16,156 nucleotides of DNA, from positions 1-16,156 of the forward strand of contig CAZGTQ010000275.1 of NCBI GenBank assembly GCA_964528575.1, written 5' to 3'. The position numbers and the translations under genes are program-made. Below, piece by piece: positions 1 to 10,309 of this stretch (position 1 is its first letter; the number at the start of each line of letters is the position of its first letter). The stretch comes from CAZGTQ01 sp964528575 (GTDB lineage: Bacteria > Planctomycetota > UBA1135 > GCA-002686595). Below the pieces are notes generated by a model, which was not told where the DNA came from, made no database searches, and saw nothing but the letters and a program-made list of their open reading frames with translations.

Positions 1-5
1 CAACA

Positions 6-59
6 AGGTGTGCGACACCGTATCGGGCCGCGAGGTGTGCGACACCGTATCGGGCCGCG
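6..59. repeat. 27-bp perfect tandem repeat with internal palindrome
   Basis: Two exact head-to-tail copies of a 27-bp unit occupy 6-32 and 33-59. Each begins AGGTGTGCGACACC, which holds the inverted repeat GGTGT-GCG-ACACC (7-19 and 34-46), followed by GTATCGGGCCGCG. A degenerate half copy (CCGTTTCGGG, then CCGCG after a 3-nt insertion) can be traced at 62-79. The array starts five bases from the window edge, but those bases do not continue the unit. It could be a REP-like element, a pair of operator sites upstream of the gene at 114, or slippage. The sequence alone does not decide between these. Confidence 0.85.
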
Positions 60-113
60 CGCCGTTTCGGGTAGCCGCGCCCAGCGCGCCGGGCTATGAG
101 GGAGGCCACGCGC

Positions 114-1658
114 ATGGCGAGCCGACCGAACGAAGGGAGCGCGACCGTTTCCCAGACGCCCGAGCCCCAGACGCCCGAGCCCCGGCCGCGCCCCTCGCGC
201 CTCGCGCGGCGGCTCGCGGCGACGCCCTGGGTCGTCGTCTCGGTCCTGCTCCATCTGCAGCTCCTGATCGCGCTCGCGTTCTTCGCCTGGCGCGAGGACG
301 AGCCGCGGCGCGTGCCGGTCGCCGCGGCGTGGCTCGGGCCCGACGTGGTTGCGGGGCCCGAGGAGGCCGAGCCGCTCGAGGAGCCGCTCGAGCCCGAGCT
401 CGACCCGGCCGAGGTGTTCGAGCAGGCGGAGCTCGTCGAGGAGCCGTGGGACGACGCGGTGCTGGACCCCGAGCCGCTGCCCGAGCGCGGCGAGCCCGCG
501 GAGTCGAGCGCCGCAGGGCCCGCGGCGGGACCGCTCGAGAGCCCGCTGGGCCTCGTCGGCGGCGGCGGCGGCAAGTTCGGCGCCCGGCGCCAGGGCGCGC
601 AGGAGTACACCGGCAGCAGCGGCATGGCGACGGCGCTGGCCGCCGGGCTGGAGTGGCTCGCGCGGCACCAGTCGGCGAACGGCGCGTGGGACGCGGATCG
701 GTTCATGCACGAGGGGCGCCACGGCGCGTGCGGCTGCGACGGACCCGGCACCCGCTCCGCCGACATCGGCGTGACCGCGCTCGCTCTGCTCGCGTTCCTC
801 GGCGCGGGCAACACGACCGCGGACGGTCCGTACCGCGCGGCGGTCGGGCGCGGCGTGCGCTGGCTGCGCGAGCAGCAGGACGAGAGCGGGCGGTTCGGCG
901 CCGCGTCGGGCGCGTTCTCGCTCTACAACCACGCGATCGCGACGATGGTGCTCTGCGAGGCGTATCACGCGACGCGCAACCCGCTCTTGAAGCGCAGCGC
1001 GATCGACGCGCTCGGGTTCGCGCAGCGCGCGCGCAACCCCTATCTCGCCTGGCGCTACAGCGCGCCGCCCGACGGCTCGAACGACACGTCGGTGACCGGC
1101 TGGATGGTGTTCGCGCTCGCGACCGCGGCCGACGCCGGCCTCGAGATCGACCCCGGCGCGCTCGACGGCGCGCTCGCGTGGATCGACCGCATGACGTCGG
1201 AGGAGACCGGCCGCACCGGCTACGTCTCGAAGGGCGGCGGCTCGATCCGCGGCTCGGGCGAGGCGATGACGGCGGTGGCGCTGCTCTCGCGCATCCTGAT
1301 CGCGGACGCGCGCCGCAAGCCGCTCGACGACGACCAGGAGGAGCTCGCCGACAAGCACCGCGACGTGCTGCTGCGCGCGCTGCCGCTGTGGCGCACGAGC
1401 GACGGCAGTTGCGACATGTACTACTGGTACTACGGCACGTACGCGATGTACCAGCTCGGCGGCAACGCGTGGACGAGCTGGGAGCGCGCCCTCGAGCGCG
1501 CCGTCGTGCGCAACCAGCGCGACGACGGCCACGAGCGCGGCTCGTGGGATCCAGCGTGCATCTGGGGCGACGAGGGCGGCCGCGTCTACGCGACCGCGCT
1601 GATGACGCTGTGCCTCGAGGTGTACTTCCGCTACGAGCGGATCACCGGAGCGCGCTGA
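114..1658 (+). CDS. membrane-anchored prenyltransferase/squalene-oxidase-repeat (alpha/alpha toroid) protein, function unknown
   Basis: This encodes 514 residues. I chose ATG 114 because GGAGG lies at 101-105 with an 8-nt spacer; an in-frame ATG at 96 has no such site. The N-terminus is short and Pro/Arg-rich with a QTPEP duplication, then one hydrophobic segment (residues about 38-59), then an acidic, proline-rich linker (about 80-145) and a glycine run (149-153). From about residue 170 to the end the protein is helical, with QW-like motifs of the terpenoid cyclase/prenyltransferase superfamily: QSANGAW (186-192), QQDESGRF (254-261) and QRDDGHERGSW (468-478). I see no DXDD cyclase motif and no clear farnesyltransferase zinc site, though C206 and C208 sit in a GACGCDG loop. 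It is probably a toroid anchored in the membrane and facing the periplasm. The substrate is unknown and an enzyme role is not established. Its 3' end converges with tldD, with an 11-bp gap. Confidence 0.8.
   Translation: MASRPNEGSATVSQTPEPQTPEPRPRPSRLARRLAATPWVVVSVLLHLQLLIALAFFAWREDEPRRVPVAAAWLGPDVVAGPEEAEPLEEPLEPELDPAEVFEQAELVEEPWDDAVLDPEPLPERGEPAESSAAGPAAGPLESPLGLVGGGGGKFGARRQGAQEYTGSSGMATALAAGLEWLARHQSANGAWDADRFMHEGRHGACGCDGPGTRSADIGVTALALLAFLGAGNTTADGPYRAAVGRGVRWLREQQDESGRFGAASGAFSLYNHAIATMVLCEAYHATRNPLLKRSAIDALGFAQRARNPYLAWRYSAPPDGSNDTSVTGWMVFALATAADAGLEIDPGALDGALAWIDRMTSEETGRTGYVSKGGGSIRGSGEAMTAVALLSRILIADARRKPLDDDQEELADKHRDVLLRALPLWRTSDGSCDMYYWYYGTYAMYQLGGNAWTSWERALERAVVRNQRDDGHERGSWDPACIWGDEGGRVYATALMTLCLEVYFRYERITGAR
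151..183 (+). repeat. 15-bp in-frame tandem duplication encoding QTPEP twice
   Basis: The 15-mer CCCAGACGCCCGAGC occurs exactly twice at 151-165 and 166-180 and is followed by another CCC. It lies inside the toroid gene and adds one QTPEP block to the cytoplasmic, disordered-looking N-terminus. Being a multiple of three, it leaves the frame intact. Confidence 0.85.
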
Positions 1659-1669
1659 GCGGGGGGCCG

Positions 1670-3121
1670 CTAACGCACGAACGTCACGTCGCGGAAGCGC
1701 GCGGGCGACGCGCCGTGGCTCATCTCGGCGACCTGCATCGGGTTGCCCTTGCCGCAGTTGGGGACGCCCCAGAGCTGCCAGTGCGACTCGTCGCAGATCG
1801 CGTCGCACGAGCGCCAGAACTCGGGCGTCGAGCCCTGGTACGTCGCCTTGCGGAGCATGCGGCCGCGCTTGCCGTCCTTGATCTCCCAGCCGATCTCGGT
1901 CGTGAACTGGAAGTTCAGCCGGCGTTGGTCGATCGACCACATCTTCACCGTGTCGCAGAGCACGCCGTCCTCGGTGTCCGCGACCAGGTCGTCGAGCGTC
2001 CACGTCCCCGGCATGAGCGACAGGTTCGTGATGCGGATGATCGGCGGGCTGTACCAACCCTCCGCGCGGTTCGTCCCTCGGCTGGGCGCGCCGCCGAACG
2101 CCGCCGCCCACTCGCGGTTCGTGTGGTAGCCGCGGAACATGCCGTTCTCGACGACGTGCCACGTGCCCGAGCGCACGCCGTCGTCGTCCCAGCCGCGCGT
2201 GTCGAGGCCGCCGGGAATCGTCGAGTCGGCGACGAGGTTCACGACGTCCGAGCCGTAGCGGAAGCCGCCGAGCTTGTCGGTCGTCGCGAACGACTCGCCG
2301 GCGAGGTCGACCTCGTGGCCGAACACGCGGTCGAGCTCGTTGGGGTGCCCCACCGACTCGTGGATCTGCAGCATGAGCTGATTGCCCATGAGGATCAGAT
2401 CGCGGCGCCCCGCCGGGCACTCGTCGGCCCAGCACAGCGCGACCGACTCGTCGCGCATCCGCGCGCCGTGGGCCGGCAGGTCCATGCCGAGCACGTGCTC
2501 CCAGCCCGCGCTCTTGAAGTCGCCGCCGAAGGACGCGGGCCAGCTCCGCCGCTCGACGTGCCCGTTCGCCGCCGCCGTCGTGCTGATGCCCGCGCCGGTG
2601 CGCACGAGCACCTGGTGCAGCTCCGCCCCGTCGCTCGACGCGAACCACTGCTCCTCGCGCCGCGCGCTCGTGCTCGACTCGCGCACGACCGTGTGCTCCG
2701 ACCCGCGCATCGACTCGTCGCAGCGCCGCAGCAGATCGAGCTTGTCGGCGAGCGAGACCGCGAACGCATCGATCTCGACCGGCGTGCGGTACTCGCCGAC
2801 GTGTCCCTTCTCCGCCGCGAGCCGCACCGGACGCACGCGCGCGTCCCCCATCGCGCTCGCGACGCCGAGCGCCCGCTTCGCCAGCGCCGCGGCCGCGCTC
2901 GGCGACGTCTCGGGCGCCGCCGCGAAGCCCCACGAGCCGTCCTTCAGGACGCGCACGCCCAGCCCCTGCTCGACCGGCGCGTCCGCGCTCTCCAGCGCGC
3001 CGTTGCGCAGCACGAGATCCTCGAGCTCGAGCCGCACCGCCCGCGCGTCCGCGTAGTCCGCGCCCGCGCGCAGCGCCGCCTCGACCGCTTCCTTCGCGAT
3101 CCGCATCATGGTCGCTGCCAT
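1670..3121 (-). CDS. tldD: TldD, metallopeptidase subunit of the TldD/TldE complex
   Basis: This encodes 483 residues, close to the usual TldD length. TldD is the catalytic half of a TldD/TldE heterodimer, a zinc peptidase that trims unfolded or modified peptides; in E. coli it acts on pro-microcin B17 and the CcdA antitoxin. The zinc motif HESVGH is present (H254, E255, H259), and a C-terminal NCGKGNPMQ carries Cys456, placed like the third metal ligand of the family. ATG 3121 gives MAATMMRIAK. The next ATGs at 3109 and 3106 could be the true start, since GGATGG lies 8 nt before ATG 3109. The gene follows tldE by 32 bp in the same operon as leuS. The active site is intact, so I expect a working enzyme. 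No RiPP precursor or toxin-antitoxin gene is visible nearby to name a substrate. Confidence 0.95.
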   Translation of the reverse strand: MAATMMRIAKEAVEAALRAGADYADARAVRLELEDLVLRNGALESADAPVEQGLGVRVLKDGSWGFAAAPETSPSAAAALAKRALGVASAMGDARVRPVRLAAEKGHVGEYRTPVEIDAFAVSLADKLDLLRRCDESMRGSEHTVVRESSTSARREEQWFASSDGAELHQVLVRTGAGISTTAAANGHVERRSWPASFGGDFKSAGWEHVLGMDLPAHGARMRDESVALCWADECPAGRRDLILMGNQLMLQIHESVGHPNELDRVFGHEVDLAGESFATTDKLGGFRYGSDVVNLVADSTIPGGLDTRGWDDDGVRSGTWHVVENGMFRGYHTNREWAAAFGGAPSRGTNRAEGWYSPPIIRITNLSLMPGTWTLDDLVADTEDGVLCDTVKMWSIDQRRLNFQFTTEIGWEIKDGKRGRMLRKATYQGSTPEFWRSCDAICDESHWQLWGVPNCGKGNPMQVAEMSHGASPARFRDVTFVR

Positions 3122-3124
3122 CCT

Positions 3125-3152
3125 GTCAGAGCATCCTGGTCAGAGCATCCTG
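3125..3152 (-). repeat. 14-bp perfect tandem repeat in the tldE-tldD gap
   Basis: GTCAGAGCATCCTG occurs exactly at 3125-3138 and 3139-3152 on the plus strand. A partial CATCCTG at 3119-3125 overlaps the tldD start codon. Read in the gene direction, the unit is CAGGATGCTCTGAC, so each copy carries an ATG and a TGA two codons apart. The repeats make up nearly all of the 32-bp gap and place CAGG directly before the tldD ATG. Confidence 0.85.
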
Positions 3153-3153
3153 C

Positions 3154-4511
3154 TCAGAAGTCCGTCGTCGACGTGAACCGGAACCCGTCGATGCGCACCG
3201 CGGGCAGCACCGCCTCGCCGTCGAAGAGCGCGCCCGCGACCTCGCGCTCGCGGCCGATCGACGAGATGCGCGCGAGCGCGTTCAGGAGCGAGTCGGTGAA
3301 GCGCAGGTTGCGCACCGGACCCGCGATCTCGCCGTTCTCGATCAGGAACGTGCCGTTGCGCGTCATGCCGGTCAGCAGCATCTCGCGCGGGTCGATCACG
3401 TTCGTGTAGTGGAACTGCGTGACGAGCAGGCCGCGCTCGACGCCGGCGAGGAGCGCGCCGGTCGCCGCGTCGCCCGGATCGAGCACGAGGTTCTGCGCCT
3501 GCGGCCCGTGCGTGTTCGGCTGCGGCAGAGCGTGACCGGTGCACTCGACGCCCAGTTTCTTCGCGTACAGCCGGTCGGTCACCGGCGCGCCGAAGCGGCC
3601 CTCGGCGATGAGCGCGACCGAGCGCTTGGGGCTGCCCTCGGCGTCGAACGGCAGGCCCGGGTAGAGCGCGTTCGTCGCGTCGTCGCAGAGCCGCAGGGAC
3701 TTCGGGAACAGCTCCTCGTCCATGCGCCCGCACAGGAACGACGAGCGCTCCTCGACCTCGCGCGCTCCGAAGCCGTGGTAGCTCGCGAAGAGCAGGATCG
3801 AGCTGAGCGCGAGCGGCTCGAGCACGACGGTGTACTCCCCCGGCTCGATCGGCTGCGGGTCGCGGCTCGCCGCCGCCTTCGTCACCGCGCGCTCGACGAC
3901 GCGCTCGGCGTCGAGCGCGTCGATGCGCGCCGCGACGCCCGAGCCGATGCCCGCGCCGCCCGAAGGCGCCGTCGCGGTCAGCGCGAACCCCGCGCGCGAC
4001 GCGCCGCCGCGCACCGCGCGCCCCGCCGAGCTGACGATCGCGCGCGAGCGCGCCGTCGTCTGCACGAGGCCCGCCGGCCGCAGGTCCTCGGCCACGCACG
4101 CGTCGATGGCGCGCTTCGCCCAACGCGCCTTCGCCTCGAAGCCGTGCCTCAGGACCGCGGGATCGCCGGCGCTCGCGGGCACGTCGACCGGGCCGCCGAG
4201 CTCGGGGAGCTCGGCGTTCGGGGGGCTGACGCGGGCGAGCGCGAGCGCGCGCTCGATCGCGCCGCGGTGCGCCGCCTCGTCCGTGCCGCAGCACGTCGCG
4301 CGCGCCTCGCGCCACCCGTCCGGCGTCGCGAGCCGCACGCGCACGGCGACGTCCACGCGCTCGCGGTCGGCGTTCTGCGTCGGGCCGGAGTCGGCGAAAC
4401 GCACGAACGCGTCCGCGACGGAATCGACGGTGACCTCGGTCTCGTCCGCCGAGCTCAGCGCGACGATGCGCCGCGCGAGCGCCTCGGCCTCGTCCGGCTC
4501 CAGCAGGCGCG

Positions 4512-4515
<4 letters not shown>
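3154..4515 (-). CDS. tldE: TldE/PmbA, partner subunit of the TldD/TldE peptidase
   Basis: This encodes 453 residues in the usual PmbA/TldE range. TldE belongs to the same U62/PmbA family as TldD but is the non-catalytic partner, and no HExxxH motif is present here. Family-typical stretches include the SYHGFG region in mid-protein and the C-terminal block TGMTRNGTFLIENGE (382-396) followed by GPVRNLRFTDSLL. I chose GTG 4515: its GTGA shares four bases with the leuS stop TGA (4514-4512), and GAGG at 4521-4524 is spaced 5 nt. The overlap suggests coupled translation from leuS. An intact HExxxH subunit (tldD) follows 32 bp downstream, so both halves of the heterodimer are encoded together, in the order E then D. 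Confidence 0.93.
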
Positions 4516-7160
<2,645 letters not shown>

Positions 7161-7331
7161 GGCGTCCTCCGTGGTGGAGCGAGTCGAAGCGGGAGAGGAT
7201 AGCGAGACGAGCGCCGCGGAGATACGCGGCGCGACGTCCGGACCGGCGCGGCGCGCTTGGAAACCGCTTGACCTCGGTCCCAGGAGGCTGCACCCTCTCC
7301 CGGCCCATCGGCTGCCGTGGCGGTTCTCTCT
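7161..7331. promoter_or_regulatory. divergent intergenic region between leuS and tRNA-Ala; weak promoter candidates
   Basis: These 171 bp must hold the start signals for leuS (minus) and for the tRNA-lysS side (plus). On the plus strand TTGACC at 7268-7273 resembles a -35 box, but no convincing -10 hexamer sits 16-18 bp downstream. On the minus strand TATCCT (7201-7196) matches four of six -10 positions without a clear -35. The leuS Shine-Dalgarno GGAGG is at 7166-7170. No T-box-like leader is apparent upstream of leuS in so short a space. Confidence 0.3.
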
Positions 7332-7396
<65 letters not shown>

Positions 7397-7407
<11 letters not shown>

Positions 7408-7441
7408 GCACATCCTCCACCGGCACATCCTCCACCAGCAC
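7397..7441 (+). repeat. 15-bp x3 tandem repeat derived from the tRNA-Ala 3' end
   Basis: Three head-to-tail units lie at 7397-7411, 7412-7426 and 7427-7441: ATCCTCCACCAGCAC, ATCCTCCACCGGCAC, ATCCTCCACCAGCAC. Units 1 and 3 are identical and unit 2 differs by A to G. The first 11 bases of unit 1 are the 3' acceptor strand, discriminator and CCA of the tRNA itself, so the downstream copies duplicate the tRNA tail plus four bases. Confidence 0.9.
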
Positions 7442-7453
7442 GCCCGAGCTGCC

Positions 7454-7483
7454 ATGAGCGGATTTGGCATGACCGCGGCATGA
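7454..7483 (+). CDS. possible 9-residue leader peptide overlapping the lysS start
   Basis: ATG 7454 opens a nine-codon frame (MSGFGMTAA) whose TGA shares ATGA with the lysS start codon at 7480. lysS has no clear Shine-Dalgarno of its own, so ribosomes ending here could restart on lysS. The ribosome site for the small frame is also weak, and such short frames arise by chance. Confidence 0.2.
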   Translation: MSGFGMTAA

Positions 7484-8940
7484 CGGACCTGGCCCACCCC
7501 GACCGCCTCGCGAAGCTCGAGCGCATGCGCGCGGCCGGCGCCGACCCGTACCCGCCGCGCGGCGTCGAGGCGACGCCGATCGGAGAGCTGCTGGCGGGCG
7601 CCGGCAGCCCCGAGACGCCCGGCTCGCTCGTCGGCGAGAGCGTGACGATCGCGGGCCGTCTCGTCGGCCTGCGCGACTTCGGCAAGCTCATCTTCGCGCC
7701 CGTCCTCGACCGCACCGGCCGCATCCAGGTCGGTCTCCAGAAGCAGCGCCTCGGCGACTGGTGGGAGGACCGCAAGCTCCTCGACGGCGGCGACCTCGTC
7801 GCGGTCCGCGGCGAGCTCGGCCACACGCAGAAGGGCGAGCCGACGATCTGGGCGGCGTCGATCGAGCTGCTCGCCAAGGCGGTCGCGCCGCCGCCGGAGA
7901 AATGGCACGGGCTGGTCGACAAGGAGCTGCGCTACCGGCGCCGCTACGTCGACCTGTGGGCGTCCGAAGGCGTGCGCGAGGTGTTCGTCACGCGCAGCCG
8001 CATCCTCTCGCTCACGCGGCGCTTCCTCGACGAGCGCGGCTTCCTCGAAGTCGAGACGCCGACGCTGCACCCGATCGCCGGCGGCGCGGCGGCGAAGCCG
8101 TTCGTGACGCACCACAACGCGCTCGACATGGACCTCTACCTGCGCATCGCGCCGGAGCTCTATCTCAAGCGCCTGATCGTCGGCGGGCTCGAGCGCGTCT
8201 TCGAGTTCGCCCGCAACTTCCGCAACGAAGGGCTGTCGCAGCAGCACAACCCCGAGTTCACGATGCTCGAGCTCTATCAGGCGCAGGCGGACTACCGCCA
8301 CATGATGGAGCTCGTCGAGCAGCTCTTCGAGCTCCTCGCGCGCGAGATCTGCGGCACGACCGAGGTGCGCTTCCGCGGCAAGACGTTCGACCTCACCGCG
8401 CCGTTCCCGCGCGTGCGCTACGGCGACCTGTTCCGCGAGCACAACGGCTGCGCGATGACGGACGAGGCGCGCGTGCGCGCGCGTGCGGACGAGCTGCGGA
8501 TCGCGGACGCGGCGAAGCTCGGCTACTGGAAGCTCGTCAACGAGGTCTTCGAGGCGACGTGCGAGGAGCACCTGAGCGGGCCGGTGTTCCTGATCGACTA
8601 CCCGGTCCCGATCTGTCCGCTCGCCAAGGCGAACCCCGCCGACCCGACGATCGCCGAGCGCTTCGAGGTGTTCGTCGACGGGATGGAGCTCGGCAACGCG
8701 TTCACGGAGCTGAACGATCCCGAGGAGCAGCAGCGGCGCTTCGAGGAGCAGGTCGCGTCGCACGATCCCGAGGCGCCCGCGCAGGTCGACCTCGACTACG
8801 TGCAGGCGCTCGAGTTCGGCATGCCGCCCACCGGCGGGCTCGGCATCGGCATCGACCGCCTGTGCATGGTGCTCGCCGACCAGGAGTCGATCCGCGACGT
8901 GCTGCTGTTCCCCGCGATGCGGCCGCAGCAGCCGGAGTGA
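7480..8940 (+). CDS. lysS: lysyl-tRNA synthetase, class II
   Basis: This encodes 486 residues and charges tRNA-Lys in the cytoplasm. An N-terminal OB-fold anticodon-binding domain covers about residues 50-135 (VTIAGRLVGLRDFGKLIF), followed by the class II core. Motif 1 is around RGFLEVETPTLHPIAGGAAAKPF (186-208). Motif 2 is FRNEG with HNPEFT (247-261). Motif 3 is GLGIGIDRL (453-461), with its arginine. The start ATG 7480 is chosen because further upstream extension would run into the tRNA gene and because the MTDLAHPDRLAKLERMR opening matches family N-termini. No strong Shine-Dalgarno is visible. The downstream permease begins 3 bp after the stop, so lysS, the permease and lolD probably form one transcript. 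Confidence 0.97.
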   Translation: MTDLAHPDRLAKLERMRAAGADPYPPRGVEATPIGELLAGAGSPETPGSLVGESVTIAGRLVGLRDFGKLIFAPVLDRTGRIQVGLQKQRLGDWWEDRKLLDGGDLVAVRGELGHTQKGEPTIWAASIELLAKAVAPPPEKWHGLVDKELRYRRRYVDLWASEGVREVFVTRSRILSLTRRFLDERGFLEVETPTLHPIAGGAAAKPFVTHHNALDMDLYLRIAPELYLKRLIVGGLERVFEFARNFRNEGLSQQHNPEFTMLELYQAQADYRHMMELVEQLFELLAREICGTTEVRFRGKTFDLTAPFPRVRYGDLFREHNGCAMTDEARVRARADELRIADAAKLGYWKLVNEVFEATCEEHLSGPVFLIDYPVPICPLAKANPADPTIAERFEVFVDGMELGNAFTELNDPEEQQRRFEEQVASHDPEAPAQVDLDYVQALEFGMPPTGGLGIGIDRLCMVLADQESIRDVLLFPAMRPQQPE

Positions 8941-8943
8941 GGC

Positions 8944-10308
8944 GTGTACTACCGCACCTTCCTCTCCTGGCGCTACCTCGTCTCGCGGCGCACGAACCTG
9001 ATCGGCATCGCCGGCATCTTCGTCGCCGTCGGCGCGCTGATCATGATCCTGTCGATCATGACCGGCTTCCTGTCGGAGAGCCGCAAGACGATCCGGGGGA
9101 CCCTGTCGGACGTCGTCGTCGCACCGATCCACCTGCGCAACCCGCACTCCGGGCGGGTGCCGCCCCGCGACCCCGAGCGGCTGCTGCGCCTCATCCGCGC
9201 CGACGAGCGCGTCGAGGCCGCCTCGGCGCACCTCGTCTTCTTCGGAGTCGTGATCAAGGACCCCGACGTGTTCGTCGAGCGGTTCGCGAACCCGCGGCTC
9301 GGCTCGAACGGCGTCGTGCAGTTCGTCGGCATCGACGTCGACGAGGAGTTCGAGGCGACCGACTTCCGCCGGTCGCTCGAGCGCGATCTGCTCAACGGCC
9401 AGCCGGTCGTCGACCCGAGCGACCCTTTCGCGGAGCCGCCCGAGACGCCGCAGTGGGGCGTGCCGCACGACCGCGTGATCGTCGGCGACGCGCTCTGGAA
9501 GTCGCTCGACCTGCGCCGCGGCGACGTGGTCCAGCTCGCGACGATCTTCCCCTCGCCCGACGACCCCGAGACGCTGATCCAGAACAACCGCGAGTTCATC
9601 GTCGCCGGCTCGTTCCGCAGCGGCGAGAACGAGATGGACCTCGAGCGCGTCTACGTCGAGCGCGCGGCGCTCCAGGACCTGCTCGGCGGCACGCGCGAGT
9701 TCAGCGAGATCCTCGTGCGGCTGCGCGACTACGAGCGCGACTCCCAGGAGCTCGTGCCCGAGTTCCGCTACGCGTTCTCCGCGCTCGGGCTGCTCCGCGG
9801 CCAGCCGTTCGAGGTGATGACCTGGGAGGACTTCCGCGGGCCGCTGCTCGGCGCGATCGAGAACGAGCGCGTGCTCATGGGCATCATGCTGAGCCTCGTG
9901 CTGCTCGTCGCCGGCTTCACGCTGTTCGCGATCCTCTCGATGATGGTGACCGAGAAGACGCGCGACATCGGCATCCTGACGGCGATCGGCGCGACGCCGC
10001 GCGGCGTGCTCTTCCTGTTCCTGTGGATCGCGTTCTGGGACTCGTCGCTCGGCGCGATCCTCGGCGCGGTCGCCGGAACGTGGGCGGCGATCGAGATCGA
10101 CTCGATCGAGCGCTGGCTGTCGAGCACGTTCGGCATCCAGATCTTCAACCGCGACGTCTACCTGTTCGACCACATCCCGAGCGTCGTCGACCCGTGGGCG
10201 GTCGCCGCGATCGTCCTGGGCGCGTACGCGTGCGCGCTCCTGTTCGCCGCGCTGCCCGCGTGGCGCGCGGCGCGCACCGATCCGCTCCAGGCCTTGCGCT
10301 ACGAGTGA
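8944..10308 (+). CDS. lolC: LolC/LolE-family lipoprotein-releasing permease
   Basis: This encodes 454 residues in the FtsX/MacB permease family. It is the membrane part of the Lol ABC transporter, which lifts lipoproteins off the inner membrane for delivery to the outer membrane. The topology is as expected: a first membrane helix at about 20-42, a large periplasmic domain (about 45-305), then three helices at about 309-335, 352-384 and 416-438. The cytoplasmic coupling segment MVTEKTRDIGILTAIGAT (334-351) and the ending PAWRAARTDPLQALRYE are typical of LolC/E. The start GTG 8944 has GGAG at 8934-8937 with a 6-nt spacer. Only one permease gene is present, so it may act as a homodimer or pair with a partner elsewhere. 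LolC cannot be told from LolE by eye. Confidence 0.88.
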   Translation: MYYRTFLSWRYLVSRRTNLIGIAGIFVAVGALIMILSIMTGFLSESRKTIRGTLSDVVVAPIHLRNPHSGRVPPRDPERLLRLIRADERVEAASAHLVFFGVVIKDPDVFVERFANPRLGSNGVVQFVGIDVDEEFEATDFRRSLERDLLNGQPVVDPSDPFAEPPETPQWGVPHDRVIVGDALWKSLDLRRGDVVQLATIFPSPDDPETLIQNNREFIVAGSFRSGENEMDLERVYVERAALQDLLGGTREFSEILVRLRDYERDSQELVPEFRYAFSALGLLRGQPFEVMTWEDFRGPLLGAIENERVLMGIMLSLVLLVAGFTLFAILSMMVTEKTRDIGILTAIGATPRGVLFLFLWIAFWDSSLGAILGAVAGTWAAIEIDSIERWLSSTFGIQIFNRDVYLFDHIPSVVDPWAVAAIVLGAYACALLFAALPAWRAARTDPLQALRYE

Positions 10309-10309
10309 G

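Noticed and set aside
8..3409. Plus-strand open frame of about 1130 codons, starting in the 27-bp repeat
   Set aside because: It runs out of frame over the toroid gene and antisense to tldD and tldE. Its product is an Arg/Ala-rich low-complexity string with no family features, an expected by-product of very high GC.
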